From Magnetococcales bacterium (GTDB lineage: Bacteria > Pseudomonadota > Magnetococcia > Magnetococcales > UBA8363): 64,000 nucleotides of DNA. The position numbers were made by a program, and so were the translations under genes. This document shows, piece after piece, positions 8,919 through 20,112 of the stretch. The stretch is from the NCBI GenBank assembly GCA_002753515.1, contig PEAK01000013.1, forward strand, positions 1 through 64,000, in the 5' to 3' direction. Under the pieces are notes generated by a model. That model searched no databases. It had not been told where the DNA came from and was given only the letters and a program-made list of their open reading frames with translations. Each line of letters starts with the position of its first letter. Positions within the stretch are counted from its first letter, which is position 1.

Positions 8919-10364
8919 TCAGTGCCAAGCCTTTACACTCGACTCTGTCCAAGCCATGAGATCCCCAGGAAGGACGCCCCATACACAAATCAAGATAAAG
9001 CTGAGGGTCACGACCAACAGCCCACCCCCCGAGAAGAACATTTTCGACTCAGCCACCGGCGGGTCAAAGTACATGACCTTGACCACCTTGAGGTAATAAA
9101 AAGCCGACACTGCGGAAAACAACACACCGGCAACCGCCAACGGCACCATCCCCGCTTTGACCGCCGCCATAAAAATGGACAACTTGCCGACAAATCCGGC
9201 CAACGGGGGAATCCCGGCCATGGAAAACATGAACATGGCCATGACAAAGGCCATCAAAGGTTGCTTATGGGCCGCCCCCTGATAATCGCTGATCTCTTCC
9301 CCCAACCCCTGGCGGTCAAAGGCGACCATGATCCCGAACACCCCTACGGTCATGAAGAGATAGATGGTCAGGTAGACCATCACCCCCTGCATCCCCTCAG
9401 GCGTGTTGGCGACCAAACCAATGAGGATATAACCGACGTGACCGATGGAAGAGTAAGCCAACAAACGTTTCAGATTGGTTTGCACCAAACCGGCAAAGGC
9501 CCCCACACCCATGGAAAGGATCGCCAACAATTGCACCATCGGCCCCCACTGCGCATGGACCGGAGCGAACACATCAAACAGAATGCGGAACAACGCCGCG
9601 AAAGCAGCGATTTTTGGCATGACGGACATGAAAGCGGTCACAGGTGTCGGCGCACCTTGATACACATCGGGGGCCCACATGTGAAAAGGCGCTGCCGCAA
9701 CCTTGAATCCCATCCCCACCAGGACCAACACCACGCCCAGTGCAGCGAGTTGACTGCCATGACCATCCGGCGTGCCCAGGAAAGCCGCCACTTCTTTGAA
9801 ACCAGTCGCCCCCACAGCCCCATAGATCATGGAAATACCGTACAACAACAATCCCGAGGCCACCGAACCCAAAACAAAATATTTCAGTCCCGCCTCCCCG
9901 GAAAAGCCGGAATCACGCCGCCATGCCGCCAGAACATAAAAGGACAACGACATCAACTCCAGTCCCAGATAAAGGATCACGAAGCCACCGCTTGAGGCCA
10001 TGATCATGCCACCCAGCATGGCGAACATGGCCACCACATGGTATTCCCCACCATCCATATCATGGGTGCGGATATAGTCCCTGGACATGATGATCGGCAG
10101 TACCATCCCCAGACAGATCAGTACTTTCATGTAACGGCTCACGGCGTCCGTGACAAACTGACCACCAAAGGTGGAACCACTCCCTTCGCCCACACGAATG
10201 ACCAAAATAACGGCAATGATGGTCATGGCCGTCATCCAATGCACAACACCCGAGCCTCCTTTGTGCGTCCAGGCACTCAACAACAACAGCGCCATGGCCA
10301 TGACCGCAACCAATATCTCCGGCATCATGAAGATCAGATGGATATCCTGCATTTCCACAGACAT
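8919..10364 (-). CDS. nuoN: NADH-quinone oxidoreductase subunit N
   Basis: Multi-TM antiporter-like subunit; position after nuoM; KVAAAPFHMWAPDVYQGAPTPVTAFMSV. Confidence 0.96.
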   Translation of the reverse strand: MSVEMQDIHLIFMMPEILVAVMAMALLLLSAWTHKGGSGVVHWMTAMTIIAVILVIRVGEGSGSTFGGQFVTDAVSRYMKVLICLGMVLPIIMSRDYIRTHDMDGGEYHVVAMFAMLGGMIMASSGGFVILYLGLELMSLSFYVLAAWRRDSGFSGEAGLKYFVLGSVASGLLLYGISMIYGAVGATGFKEVAAFLGTPDGHGSQLAALGVVLVLVGMGFKVAAAPFHMWAPDVYQGAPTPVTAFMSVMPKIAAFAALFRILFDVFAPVHAQWGPMVQLLAILSMGVGAFAGLVQTNLKRLLAYSSIGHVGYILIGLVANTPEGMQGVMVYLTIYLFMTVGVFGIMVAFDRQGLGEEISDYQGAAHKQPLMAFVMAMFMFSMAGIPPLAGFVGKLSIFMAAVKAGMVPLAVAGVLFSAVSAFYYLKVVKVMYFDPPVAESKMFFSGGGLLVVTLSFILICVWGVLPGDLMAWTESSVKAWH

Positions 10365-10444
10365 GTCGTTATTTCGCTCCGCCGACGATTATTTCCTGCA
10401 ATCCCATCCGTTCCAAGAGGTCATGCCCTGCAGGGGAACGACCT

Positions 10445-11926
10445 CTACTTGACTACCATGGCCCCAACCTTAACCACACTCGCCTGATGCAACAGGTGCT
10501 GCACCGATACGTGAAACATTTCCAGGAAAGGTTTGGGATAGAAGCCGATCCAAAACACCAGGATCAGCAGCGGCACGAACAGGATCAGCTCCCGCTTGCT
10601 CACATCCAGCAGTGCCGAGACCCCATCATGAATTTCACCAAACACAACCCGTTTGTACATCCACAACATGTAAGCCGCCCCCAACACCACCCCGGTGGTT
10701 GCCACCACCGCAGCTCCCTTGGAAGCTAGATACGCCCCCAACAGGATCAGAAACTCCCCGACAAAGCCATTGGTCCCCGGCAGACCCACCGATGCCATGG
10801 TGAAGACCATGAAGATGAGTGCGTATACAGGCATGCGATGCACCAGACCGCCAAAGCGGGCGATCTCCCGGGTATGCAACCGATCATAGACGACGCCAAC
10901 CAGGAGGAACAAAGCCCCGGCGACGATACCGTGATTGATCATCTGCAAAATACCACCCTCCACCCCCTGTTCGTTCAAGGTGAACAGACCGATGGTGACG
11001 AAACCCATGTGGGAGACCGAGGAGTAGGCGATCAACTTTTTCAAATCTTTTTGCATCAACGCCACCAGGGCCGTATAAACGATGGCCACCAGCGACAGGC
11101 CAAAGATCAACGGTACGAAAACGCGGGTCGCATCGGGCAACATGGGGATGGAAAACCGTAAAAAACCATAGGCACCCATCTTGAGCAGGATACCGGCAAG
11201 GATGACCGAACCCGCTGTCGGTGCCTCCACATGGGCATCCGGCAACCAGGTATGCACCGGCCACATGGGCACCTTGACCGAAAAGGAGGCGAAAAGACCG
11301 AGGAACACCCAAATCTGGAACACCAGTGAAAAGGGGTGATCCATCAGGGCTGGTATGGAAAAAGTCCCCGCTTTGATCCCCATGGCCAACACGGCGACCA
11401 GCATCAATACCGAACCCACCAGGGTGTACAGGAAAAATTTCAAGGCGGCATAGATGCGATTGGGACCACCCCAGACACCGATGATCAAAAACATCGGAAT
11501 CAGCATCGCCTCCCACAGGATATAAAACAGGATGAAATCGAGGGCGCAAAAGACACCGACCACAAATGTCTCCAGGGCCAGGAAGGCGACCATGTATTCC
11601 TTGACGTATTTTTGCACCGACTCCCAGGAAGAGAGGATACACACCGGGGTCAGGAATGTCGTCAACAAGACGAACGGCAGGCTGATGCCATCGACACCCA
11701 TGCGGTAATACAACCCATATCCCGGCAGCCAGGGACTCTCCTCCAGGAATTGGAAGGCATGGGAACCCGGATCGAATCCTTCCAGCAGCAAAAGGCTCAA
11801 CAGAAAGGTCACACCAGAAACCACCAAAGCGGCCCAGCGCGCCAACGCGGGTCGGTTGTGTACCCCAACAGCGATGACCAGGGCGCCAAAAAGAGGTAAA
11901 AATGTGACCAAGCTCAGCATGGGCAA
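10445..11926 (-). CDS. nuoM: NADH-quinone oxidoreductase subunit M
   Basis: VKVPMWPVHTWLPDAHVEAPTAGSVILAGILLKMGAYGFLR; YRMGVDGISLPFVLLT. Confidence 0.97.
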   Translation of the reverse strand: MPMLSLVTFLPLFGALVIAVGVHNRPALARWAALVVSGVTFLLSLLLLEGFDPGSHAFQFLEESPWLPGYGLYYRMGVDGISLPFVLLTTFLTPVCILSSWESVQKYVKEYMVAFLALETFVVGVFCALDFILFYILWEAMLIPMFLIIGVWGGPNRIYAALKFFLYTLVGSVLMLVAVLAMGIKAGTFSIPALMDHPFSLVFQIWVFLGLFASFSVKVPMWPVHTWLPDAHVEAPTAGSVILAGILLKMGAYGFLRFSIPMLPDATRVFVPLIFGLSLVAIVYTALVALMQKDLKKLIAYSSVSHMGFVTIGLFTLNEQGVEGGILQMINHGIVAGALFLLVGVVYDRLHTREIARFGGLVHRMPVYALIFMVFTMASVGLPGTNGFVGEFLILLGAYLASKGAAVVATTGVVLGAAYMLWMYKRVVFGEIHDGVSALLDVSKRELILFVPLLILVFWIGFYPKPFLEMFHVSVQHLLHQASVVKVGAMVVK

Positions 11927-11939
11927 ATGTCCCGCCGGG

Positions 11940-13880
11940 TTAGGTATAGACAGTAACCAAAACCAATACGCCGATCACCATGACGAAGGCATAATGGTAG
12001 ATATATCCAGACTGGATGGAGCGCAACCATTCGGCAACCCTGGCACAGGTGGCCGCAGCACCATTGACGCCAAAGCCATCAATGATGGTGACATCACCCG
12101 TACGCCACAGCCCGTCTCCAATCTTCTTGGCCATGTTGACAAACATCCAATCGTAGAGACGGTCAAAGTACCAGGCGTTGACCAGGAATCGATAGGTTTT
12201 ACGGAAAGTCTCCGCCATGATGCCAGGCAATGTCGGTAGCCGCACATACATCAGCCAAGCCGCGGTCAAGCCCAACAGGAATGCCGCAAAAGGCAGCCAT
12301 TTGACCCAACCCGGGACATGGTGCGCATGTTCCAGGGCTTCGTGCCCCGGAGCGACGACAATGGCTTCTTTGAACCAGTGCGCCTCGATCATCGGCGCTC
12401 CGATCACCCCGGCAAACACCGCCCCCACCGCCAACAACACCAACGGACCCCGCATGGACCACGGCGCTTCATGGGCATGGCCGTAGGCGTGCAGATCAAC
12501 CGGCTTGCCATGGAAGGTCATGAATACCAGGCGAAACGAGTAAAAGGTCGTCAAAACAGCGGCAAGCATCCCCATCAGCCAAGCGAAGGTGCCAACTGCC
12601 GAATGCGCCGCATAGGCCGATTCCAGGATGGCATCTTTGGAGTAAAACCCGGCAAGGAACGGAAAACCCGTCAAAGCCAAGGTGCCAATCATCATCACGC
12701 CATACGTCATGGGTATTTTTTTAATCAACCCGCCCATGCGCCGCATGTCCTGTTCATGATGCATGGCATGAATCACCGCCCCCGCTGACAAAAACAACAG
12801 TGCCTTGAAAAAGGCATGGGTCATCAGGTGAAACATGGCTGCGGCATACGCCGATACCCCGGCGGCAAAAAACATGTAGCCCAACTGGGAACAGGTCGAA
12901 TACGCGATAACCTTTTTAATGTCGTTTTGCACCAGTCCGACCGTCGCGGCAAACAATGCCGTCACCGCCCCAACTATAGTCACTATCCCCAGGGCGGTCG
13001 GCGATAATTCAAACAACGGTGAGGCGCGGCACACCATGAACACCCCCGCTGTCACCATGGTCGCCGCATGAATGAGGGCCGAAACCGGCGTTGGTCCCTC
13101 CATGGCGTCCGGCAACCAGGTGTGCAATAAAAATTGCGCCGATTTACCCATGGCCCCGATGAACAGCAACAGACAGATCAAAGTGATGGTGTCCACCGGT
13201 CCGAAAAACAAAAAATTCACCGTCGATTGAAATTCTTTGCGCCCCGCCATGTGGAAAACCTGATCATAGTCCAGGGTGCCAAAAATCATGAAAATGGTGA
13301 AAATACCCAGGGCAAAACCAAAATCCCCCACCCGATTGACCAGGAAGGCCTTGATGGCCGCATTGCAGGCCGATTCCTTGCGATACCAAAAACCGATCAA
13401 CAGATAGGAAGCCAAACCAACGCCCTCCCACCCAAAGAACAATTGTAAAAAGTTATCCGCCGTCACCAGGGCCAGCATGGCGAAAGTGAAGAGGGACAAA
13501 TAGCTGAAGAACCGGGGTTCATCGGGATCTTCGGCCATGTAGCCAATGGAGTAAATATGGATCAGGGTCGAAATCCCCGACACCACGATCAGCATGATGG
13601 CGGTCATGCGATCAATCAGTAGACCGAAGTGAACTGCAAATTTCCCCGATACGATCCACGAGAAGACTTCCTCGTGAATCACCGGACCATCTCCCACAGC
13701 CACATTGAAAAACACGTGGATGGCCAATGCCGCCGATATCAACATGCCGACGATGGTGGCCCCAATGGCCGCACTCCTGCCAATGTGCCTTCCAAGAAGA
13801 CCGGCTGTCAGGGCACCCGCCAAAGGGGCTAGTAGGATCAACAGATTTACACTCATGGTTCCATTATCCAATCGCCTCAA
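11940..13880 (-). CDS. nuoL: NADH-quinone oxidoreductase subunit L
   Basis: LLIDRMTAIMLIVVSGISTLIHIYSIGYM; KSAQFLLHTWLPDAMEGPTPVSALIHAATMVTAGVFMV. Confidence 0.97.
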   Translation of the reverse strand: MRRLDNGTMSVNLLILLAPLAGALTAGLLGRHIGRSAAIGATIVGMLISAALAIHVFFNVAVGDGPVIHEEVFSWIVSGKFAVHFGLLIDRMTAIMLIVVSGISTLIHIYSIGYMAEDPDEPRFFSYLSLFTFAMLALVTADNFLQLFFGWEGVGLASYLLIGFWYRKESACNAAIKAFLVNRVGDFGFALGIFTIFMIFGTLDYDQVFHMAGRKEFQSTVNFLFFGPVDTITLICLLLFIGAMGKSAQFLLHTWLPDAMEGPTPVSALIHAATMVTAGVFMVCRASPLFELSPTALGIVTIVGAVTALFAATVGLVQNDIKKVIAYSTCSQLGYMFFAAGVSAYAAAMFHLMTHAFFKALLFLSAGAVIHAMHHEQDMRRMGGLIKKIPMTYGVMMIGTLALTGFPFLAGFYSKDAILESAYAAHSAVGTFAWLMGMLAAVLTTFYSFRLVFMTFHGKPVDLHAYGHAHEAPWSMRGPLVLLAVGAVFAGVIGAPMIEAHWFKEAIVVAPGHEALEHAHHVPGWVKWLPFAAFLLGLTAAWLMYVRLPTLPGIMAETFRKTYRFLVNAWYFDRLYDWMFVNMAKKIGDGLWRTGDVTIIDGFGVNGAAATCARVAEWLRSIQSGYIYHYAFVMVIGVLVLVTVYT

Positions 13881-13892
13881 TCACCGGCGTTG

Positions 13893-14204
13893 TTATCCTT
13901 TCATGGAATCGATCTCTTCCACATCAATCGTGGACCGGTTACGGAAAAAAGCCACCAGAATGGCCAAACCAATCGCCGCCTCTGCCGCAGCCACCGTCAG
14001 AACGAAGAAGGTGATGATCTGCCCATCCACATGGTTCATGAATCGGGAAAAAGCCACAAAGTTGATATTGACCGCCAAGAGGATCAACTCAATGCTCATC
14101 ATGATCAGGATGACATTGCGCCGGTTGAGGAAAATCCCCACCACCCCGATGGTGAACAACAGGGCACCCAACACCAGATAATGATTGAGGCCCATTGCCA
14201 TCAC
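13893..14204 (-). CDS. nuoK: NADH-quinone oxidoreductase subunit K
   Basis: [46 protein letters not shown]. Confidence 0.97.
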   Translation of the reverse strand: MMAMGLNHYLVLGALLFTIGVVGIFLNRRNVILIMMSIELILLAVNINFVAFSRFMNHVDGQIITFFVLTVAAAEAAIGLAILVAFFRNRSTIDVEEIDSMKG

Positions 14205-14791
14205 GCCCCCTCACCTGAGGCAACCTTGCGCAATTCCACGGCGTCCTCCTTGGTTCTGGCCAGTTGTTTGGCGATATCCTGACGGTGGACCCGCTTGCGT
14301 TCCCGATGGGTCAAGGCCACCGCCCCGATCAATGCCACCAACAATATTAAAGAGGCCACCTCAAAAGGATACAGATACCGCGTATACAGGACCTGCCCGA
14401 TGGCCAACGTGTTGTTCACCGTATCCAACCCGCTCACCGCCTTATCCCAATGATGATGCGCCACCATAAACCCCAATTCCACAAACATCACGAATCCCAC
14501 CGTCAGTCCCAGCGGCAAATAACGCACACTTTCCCGCCGTAACCGGGCAAAATCAACATCCAACATCATCACCACGAACAAGAATAAAATGGCCACCGCA
14601 CCCATATAGACCATCACCAGTACAGCCGCCAAAAATTCAGCGCCGATCAATACGAACAATCCCGCTGTCGAAAAAAAGGTCAACACCAGAAACAAAACGG
14701 AATGCACCGGGTTGCGTGACCCCACCACACCCAAGGCCGCCAAAACGGCCAACGTGGCAAACAGGTAAAAAATAATATCCGCAACCGTCAT
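14201..14791 (-). CDS. nuoJ: NADH-quinone oxidoreductase subunit J
   Basis: [54 protein letters not shown]; overlaps nuoK start. Confidence 0.96.
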   Translation of the reverse strand: MTVADIIFYLFATLAVLAALGVVGSRNPVHSVLFLVLTFFSTAGLFVLIGAEFLAAVLVMVYMGAVAILFLFVVMMLDVDFARLRRESVRYLPLGLTVGFVMFVELGFMVAHHHWDKAVSGLDTVNNTLAIGQVLYTRYLYPFEVASLILLVALIGAVALTHRERKRVHRQDIAKQLARTKEDAVELRKVASGEGA

Positions 14792-14803
14792 AGTTTTTCC
14801 CCG

Positions 14804-15298
14804 TTACCGATATTTGGCGTCGGCAGCGATACAGGCATTCAACGCATTTTGGAAACGCTCACCGTTTGCCAAAAGCCGTTTCTTATCATAATAAAGATCG
14901 GAACGAACCGAGCCAAAAAATTCAAAATTCGGCCCCAGCACAATCGCCTCCACCGGACAGGCCTCCTGACAAAATCCACAAAAAATACATTTGGTTTCAT
15001 CAATATCATAAACCCGGGTCAATCGTTTTTCAGCGGTTGATTCGGGATCGATCTCAATGATGATGGCTTGTGCCGGGCACACCGCTTCACACAGTTTGCA
15101 CGCCACACAACGTTCCGCCCCGTTCTCATCGCGACGCAGGGCATGTTCACCGCGAAACCTCGGGGATAACGGCGTCCGCTCCTCGGGATATTGCACGGTA
15201 ATCGTGGGCTTGAACATGTGCTTCAGGGTAACAGCCATTCCCTGCGCCAGTTCTTTCAAGGCAAAACTTTGCAGAAGATTTTTCAGATCCAGTCCCAC
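14804..15298 (-). CDS. nuoI: NADH-quinone oxidoreductase subunit I (two 4Fe-4S clusters)
   Basis: [16 protein letters not shown] and [19 protein letters not shown] start at 15298 just after the nuoH stop is preferred to the longer ORF. Confidence 0.96.
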   Translation of the reverse strand: MGLDLKNLLQSFALKELAQGMAVTLKHMFKPTITVQYPEERTPLSPRFRGEHALRRDENGAERCVACKLCEAVCPAQAIIIEIDPESTAEKRLTRVYDIDETKCIFCGFCQEACPVEAIVLGPNFEFFGSVRSDLYYDKKRLLANGERFQNALNACIAADAKYR

Positions 15299-15300
15299 CG

Positions 15301-16341
15301 TCAACCTCCTCGAACACCCTGGGTTAGCTGCAGCACCAGCCCGGTCAGAAAGATCCAAAATAACGACAGCGGCAAAAACACTTTCCACCCCAACCGCATC
15401 AATTGGTCATAGCGATAGCGGGGGAAGGTGGCGCGAATCCATAGAAACACAAACATGAGAAAGCCCGCCTTCAATCCCAACCACACCAGCCCGGGGATGA
15501 AGCCCAATATGGAGACCGGCGGCAACCAGCCCCCCAGGAACACCAGGGCACCCAGAAACGACACCAGGACAATATTTGCATACTCGCCCATCAAGAACAG
15601 CCCGGCGCTCATGGCGGAATATTCCGTGAAAAACCCGGCGACCAATTCCGGCTCCGCTTCTGGGAGGTCGAACGGTGTGCGATTGGTTTCCGCAACAACG
15701 GAAATGAAATAAATGAAAAACATGGGTGCCAACGGTATGACATTCCACCAAGTTTTTTGATGTTCCACCACGTCCACAAGGTTCAGACTGCCGGTGATCA
15801 AAATGACCGGTATCAGAGTGAAACCCATGGACACCTCGTAAGAGACCATCTGCGCCACCGAACGCATGGCTCCCAGAAAGGCATATCGCGAGTTGGAAGA
15901 CCAACCGGCCATGATGATGCCATAGGCACCCAGAGACGAAATCGCCAAAAGATAGAGTACACCGATATTGATGTTGGCCAAAACCAGTTCCGGGGAAAAA
16001 GGAACCACCGCCCAGGAGAGCAGTGCCGGCACCAAGGTCAGGAGAGGCGCCAGGATGAACAATCCTTTATCCGCTTTGATTGGCAGAATGGTTTCTTTAA
16101 AAATCAGCTTGACCGCATCGGCCAATGGTTGCAGCACCCCAAAAAAACCGACCCGGTTGGGCCCGGGGCGAACCTGCATGGCACCGATCACCTTTCGTTC
16201 CGCCAAGGTGATATAGGTCACGATAAAAAGGACGGGAGCCAGGAGCAGGACGACTTTGATCACCACCCACACCAACGACCAAAGCAGGGGCCCAAAAAAG
16301 CCCACACCCACCTCATGCACCATTTTCAGGAAATCCGCCAT
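15301..16341 (-). CDS. nuoH: NADH-quinone oxidoreductase subunit H
   Basis: [64 protein letters not shown]. Confidence 0.97.
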   Translation of the reverse strand: MADFLKMVHEVGVGFFGPLLWSLVWVVIKVVLLLAPVLFIVTYITLAERKVIGAMQVRPGPNRVGFFGVLQPLADAVKLIFKETILPIKADKGLFILAPLLTLVPALLSWAVVPFSPELVLANINIGVLYLLAISSLGAYGIIMAGWSSNSRYAFLGAMRSVAQMVSYEVSMGFTLIPVILITGSLNLVDVVEHQKTWWNVIPLAPMFFIYFISVVAETNRTPFDLPEAEPELVAGFFTEYSAMSAGLFLMGEYANIVLVSFLGALVFLGGWLPPVSILGFIPGLVWLGLKAGFLMFVFLWIRATFPRYRYDQLMRLGWKVFLPLSLFWIFLTGLVLQLTQGVRGG

Positions 16342-16412
16342 CGCTACCCCTGATCATCCAGCACGATAAAATTCCCTTCACACCCCTCTCAACCCGAACC
16401 GTGTGCGTCCAA

Positions 16413-18815
16413 TCACTTCAACGCCTTCAAGGTTACGGGAAGAAAACCACCCTTGCCATCCCCCAAACACCGGAAATCGAGTCCCGTTCCGAACAGGACG
16501 CTCCCCTCCAACGCCTCATCCACCGCCACGTTAACCTGTATCGCATGGCCATTGCATTCGACACTCACGCTCCCCCCCGAAGCAATTTTGTGCTTTTTGG
16601 CTTCTTTGGTTCCGATTCTGAGTTCCACCCCACCGGCGAGCTTGGCCATGGTCTTTGAGCCGCGGACAACCGGCGTATCATCGTAAAGAGAGGGTTGCCA
16701 AAGCAGGATCGGCCCGCTCGCATCCTCCATTTCATCCACATCGACATTCACATCCAACCCCTGCGTCACCCCCACCCCATGGTCGCACGGCACCCCGAGC
16801 TTACCCGATCCGACGACACCCGGATCGTAACGCCGATCCCCCCGGCCCATGGCGGCCCGCAATCCCTCCAGATCGTTGTAGGGCAGGACCTTGGCAAAGC
16901 GCTGGCTCAAGGCCCGCAGTATCCGCCAATCCTCCCGGGCCATCAACGGCCCGTTAACGTGGCGCTCACACCGCTGTACCCGACCTTCACCATTGGTCAG
17001 GGTCATCGACCGCTCACCGGGGAGCAAACCCGGCAATACCACCTGCGCCTGTTGGGCTGCCCGATCACCGAAAGCCCCCAGGTAAATCACCTGCACTTCC
17101 GCCACTGCAGCCGCCGCCAAATAGGAATCCGCCGCCTCGTTTCCCGGGTCAATTCCAAGCAGGAACAACACCTTGATCTTCCCCAGGGCACACCCTTCCA
17201 GGATTTCCCTGGCGTTCATCCCTGTCCGAGCCACACTTTGGTAGCCGGGACCGCGATGGGGTACCACACCCATATCCTGGGCTGCTGCCGCATTGGCAAC
17301 CGCCACCATGCGGTTGTAGCCCTGCCACGCCTCCTGCACCGATTCCGCCTTATTCAATAATGCCAGCAGCAAACGTCGCAATAGTTCGGCCTGCGGGTGA
17401 TTGATCGCATACCGCCCCAATAATACCAACGGCCTCTCCGCTTTCCGCAGGGCACCCGCCCAGGCAACCGCAGCCTTGGACCCACGCCGTGTCGCCATGG
17501 CGGCCAGCACCTTGCGGAGAAAATTACACTCCTCACCAGGGGCGATAACCGTTTCCTCCACGTTTTCCAAATTGGATGACAGGTGCCTGGGTCCCATGGA
17601 CCACACCTGAGCCCCATTCAAAGTTGCCTTGCGCAAGCGCAAATTCAACAATGGCATCTCATGTCTGGGGTCAGCTCCAACTAAAAAAATGGCATCGGCC
17701 TCTTCCATAGCCGTAAGCGGGGTATTGAGCATCAGGTCAGCGCGTTGCAACGGCACCGCATCGCCACTGAAGTCCCGCTGTGCCAAGCGATGATCCAAAT
17801 GCGCCGTCCCCACGACATTGCGCAAAAAATCCTGGAAGGCGTACAACTCCTCCGCACCCTGACCCCACGCCCCAGCCAGTCCCGCCACCTCATCCGGGGC
17901 CACGCCCTTGATCAGCTCCGCTGCCCGATCCAACGCCTCGGCCCAGGTCACTTCCACCAAGGATCCCCCTTCCTGGGGAATGATTTTCGGCACCAGGTTG
18001 CGCCCTTCTGTCATCCCTTCATACGCAAACCGCCCCTTGTCGCACAACCAATCCTGGTTAATGCTGTCGCAACGGCGCGATTTGATACGATAAACAATAT
18101 TATCCTTATGATTCACCCGTGTGTGGCAACCAACGGCGCAATGAGGGCACACACCATCCGCCTCCTGCAGTTCCCAACCCCGCACCTGAAAATGAAATGG
18201 CTTTAAGTTCAGGGCACCAACCGGGCAAATCTCCGCCATGTTACCCGCCAACTCCGATGTCAGCGGACCACGACCGGGATAAGGCCCCACCATCATGTGA
18301 TCACCGCGAAAAACGGCTCCCATCTCTTCCGTGCCCGCAACCTCCGTGGAAAACCGGATGCAACGGGTGCAATGGATGCAACGGTTCATCTCGGTTTCGA
18401 TCACCGGCCCCAAATCATAGTTGGGCACTTCGCGCTTGTGTTCCTGGAAACGACTCCGGTCCGGGCCATACTTGACCGCATAATTTTGCAGCTTGCACTC
18501 ACCGCCCTGGTCGCAAACCGGACAATCCAGGGGATGGTTGATCAGCAACAGTTCCATCACCCCCCGCCGCGCCTTCCGTACCATCTCGGAGTCGGTGCGT
18601 ACCACCATCCCTTCGTTAACTGGCATAGCGCAGGAGATGACCGGCTTGGGCATTTTTTCAACTTCCACCATGCACATCCGGCAATTTCCCGCCACCGAAA
18701 GACCCGGATGGTAGCAAAAATGGGGGATATGAATGCCAAGAAGCTTGGCCGCCTCCATGATGGTGGCCCCCGCCTTGACGGTTATCTCCCTGTCATCGAT
18801 GATCAGAGTAGGCAT
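16413..18815 (-). CDS. nuoG: NADH-quinone oxidoreductase subunit G
   Basis: CRMCMVEVEKMPKPVISCAMPV, DCPVCDQGGECKLQ, CIHCTRCIRFSTEVAG; start at internal Met (MPTLIIDDREITVKAG). Confidence 0.95.
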   Translation of the reverse strand: MPTLIIDDREITVKAGATIMEAAKLLGIHIPHFCYHPGLSVAGNCRMCMVEVEKMPKPVISCAMPVNEGMVVRTDSEMVRKARRGVMELLLINHPLDCPVCDQGGECKLQNYAVKYGPDRSRFQEHKREVPNYDLGPVIETEMNRCIHCTRCIRFSTEVAGTEEMGAVFRGDHMMVGPYPGRGPLTSELAGNMAEICPVGALNLKPFHFQVRGWELQEADGVCPHCAVGCHTRVNHKDNIVYRIKSRRCDSINQDWLCDKGRFAYEGMTEGRNLVPKIIPQEGGSLVEVTWAEALDRAAELIKGVAPDEVAGLAGAWGQGAEELYAFQDFLRNVVGTAHLDHRLAQRDFSGDAVPLQRADLMLNTPLTAMEEADAIFLVGADPRHEMPLLNLRLRKATLNGAQVWSMGPRHLSSNLENVEETVIAPGEECNFLRKVLAAMATRRGSKAAVAWAGALRKAERPLVLLGRYAINHPQAELLRRLLLALLNKAESVQEAWQGYNRMVAVANAAAAQDMGVVPHRGPGYQSVARTGMNAREILEGCALGKIKVLFLLGIDPGNEAADSYLAAAAVAEVQVIYLGAFGDRAAQQAQVVLPGLLPGERSMTLTNGEGRVQRCERHVNGPLMAREDWRILRALSQRFAKVLPYNDLEGLRAAMGRGDRRYDPGVVGSGKLGVPCDHGVGVTQGLDVNVDVDEMEDASGPILLWQPSLYDDTPVVRGSKTMAKLAGGVELRIGTKEAKKHKIASGGSVSVECNGHAIQVNVAVDEALEGSVLFGTGLDFRCLGDGKGGFLPVTLKALK

Positions 18816-18831
18816 CTTTGTCCACTGGCTC

Positions 18832-20112
18832 CTATTCCACCAAGCATCGACCGTGCTCCACGTGGTAGACAAATTCATCCCGGAACGCCCGAATCGCCCC
18901 CGCCACCGGCATGGCAGCCGCATCCCCCAGGGCGCAAATGGTCTTGCCGGAAATATTGCCGCACAATTCCTCCAGCAATTCTATATCGCCCGGCTGACCA
19001 CCACCCGCCTCGATACGGGTCACGATCTGGGACAACCAACCCGTCCCCTCGCGACACGGCGTGCATTGCCCACAAGATTCATGGCGATAAAACCTGGATA
19101 TCCTGGCAATCGCCCGCACGATACAAACCGATTTGTCCATGACGACCACCGCCCCCGACCCCAGCATGGAGCCGGCACGAGCAATGCTATCGTAATCCAT
19201 GGTTACCGTTTCACAAACCTGTTTGCCAAGAACAGGCGACGAAGACCCCCCCGGAATCACACCTTTCAGGTTGTCCCAGCCACCGCGGACCCCTCCGGCG
19301 TACTCTTCCAACAAGCGCTTCAAAGGCAGGCCCATTTCCACTTCATAATTCCCCGGACGATTCACATGACCCGACACGGAGAAAATTTTGGTCCCAGTTG
19401 ATTTTTCCACCCCCAAACCGGCATACCAGCTCCCCCCATGTTCCAGGATTGCCGGAATGCTGGCCAATGTTTCCACATTATTGATGACGGTAGGCCCGCC
19501 CCAAAGTCCCACATTGGCCGGAAAAGGCGGTTTGACCCGTGGCTGCCCCTTCTTCCCCTCCAGGGATTCCAACAGTGCCGTTTCCTCCCCACACACGTAA
19601 GCCCCGGCCCCCAAATGTACCGCCAAATCAAAACGAACCCCGGTGCCAAGGATATTGTCCCCCAGATACCCTTTGGCGTAAGCCTCGCGAATGGCACCCT
19701 CAACCCGTTGGCTCTCCAGGAAAAATTCACCGCGTATATAAATATACCCCCGCTCCGATCCCACAGCAAAAGCAGCGATGACCATACCCTCGATCAGCAG
19801 ATGCGGGTCAAAACGCAGGATGTCCCGATCTTTGCACGTCCCCGGTTCACCCTCATCGGCATTGCAAACCAAATATTTGGGTTTGGTCGATGCCTTGGGA
19901 ATGAAAGACCATTTAATCCCGGCTGGAAAACCGGCGCCCCCCCGCCCACGAATGCCGGAGGTCTTGACCTCGTTGATCACCTCTTCCGGGGTTTTGGCCA
20001 AAGCCTCGGCCATCGCCTTGTATCCACCCCCCTTGAGATAGACCGGCAAGGTATGGCTGTTGGCCTTATGGATATTCTTGAATACGATCTGGAGGGGAGC
20101 GGATTGGTTCAT
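18832..20112 (-). CDS. nuoF: NADH-quinone oxidoreductase subunit F
   Basis: SGIRGRGGAGFPAGIKWSF, CNADEGEPGTCKDR, GAGAYVCGEETALLESLEGKKGQPR, ESCGQCTPCREGTGW. Confidence 0.97.
   Translation of the reverse strand: MNQSAPLQIVFKNIHKANSHTLPVYLKGGGYKAMAEALAKTPEEVINEVKTSGIRGRGGAGFPAGIKWSFIPKASTKPKYLVCNADEGEPGTCKDRDILRFDPHLLIEGMVIAAFAVGSERGYIYIRGEFFLESQRVEGAIREAYAKGYLGDNILGTGVRFDLAVHLGAGAYVCGEETALLESLEGKKGQPRVKPPFPANVGLWGGPTVINNVETLASIPAILEHGGSWYAGLGVEKSTGTKIFSVSGHVNRPGNYEVEMGLPLKRLLEEYAGGVRGGWDNLKGVIPGGSSSPVLGKQVCETVTMDYDSIARAGSMLGSGAVVVMDKSVCIVRAIARISRFYRHESCGQCTPCREGTGWLSQIVTRIEAGGGQPGDIELLEELCGNISGKTICALGDAAAMPVAGAIRAFRDEFVYHVEHGRCLVE

Noticed and set aside
7854-9995. Long plus-strand ORFs (353 and 357 aa) opposite midA and nuoN
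   Set aside because: Antisense shadows of well-supported minus-strand genes; H/Q/P-rich.
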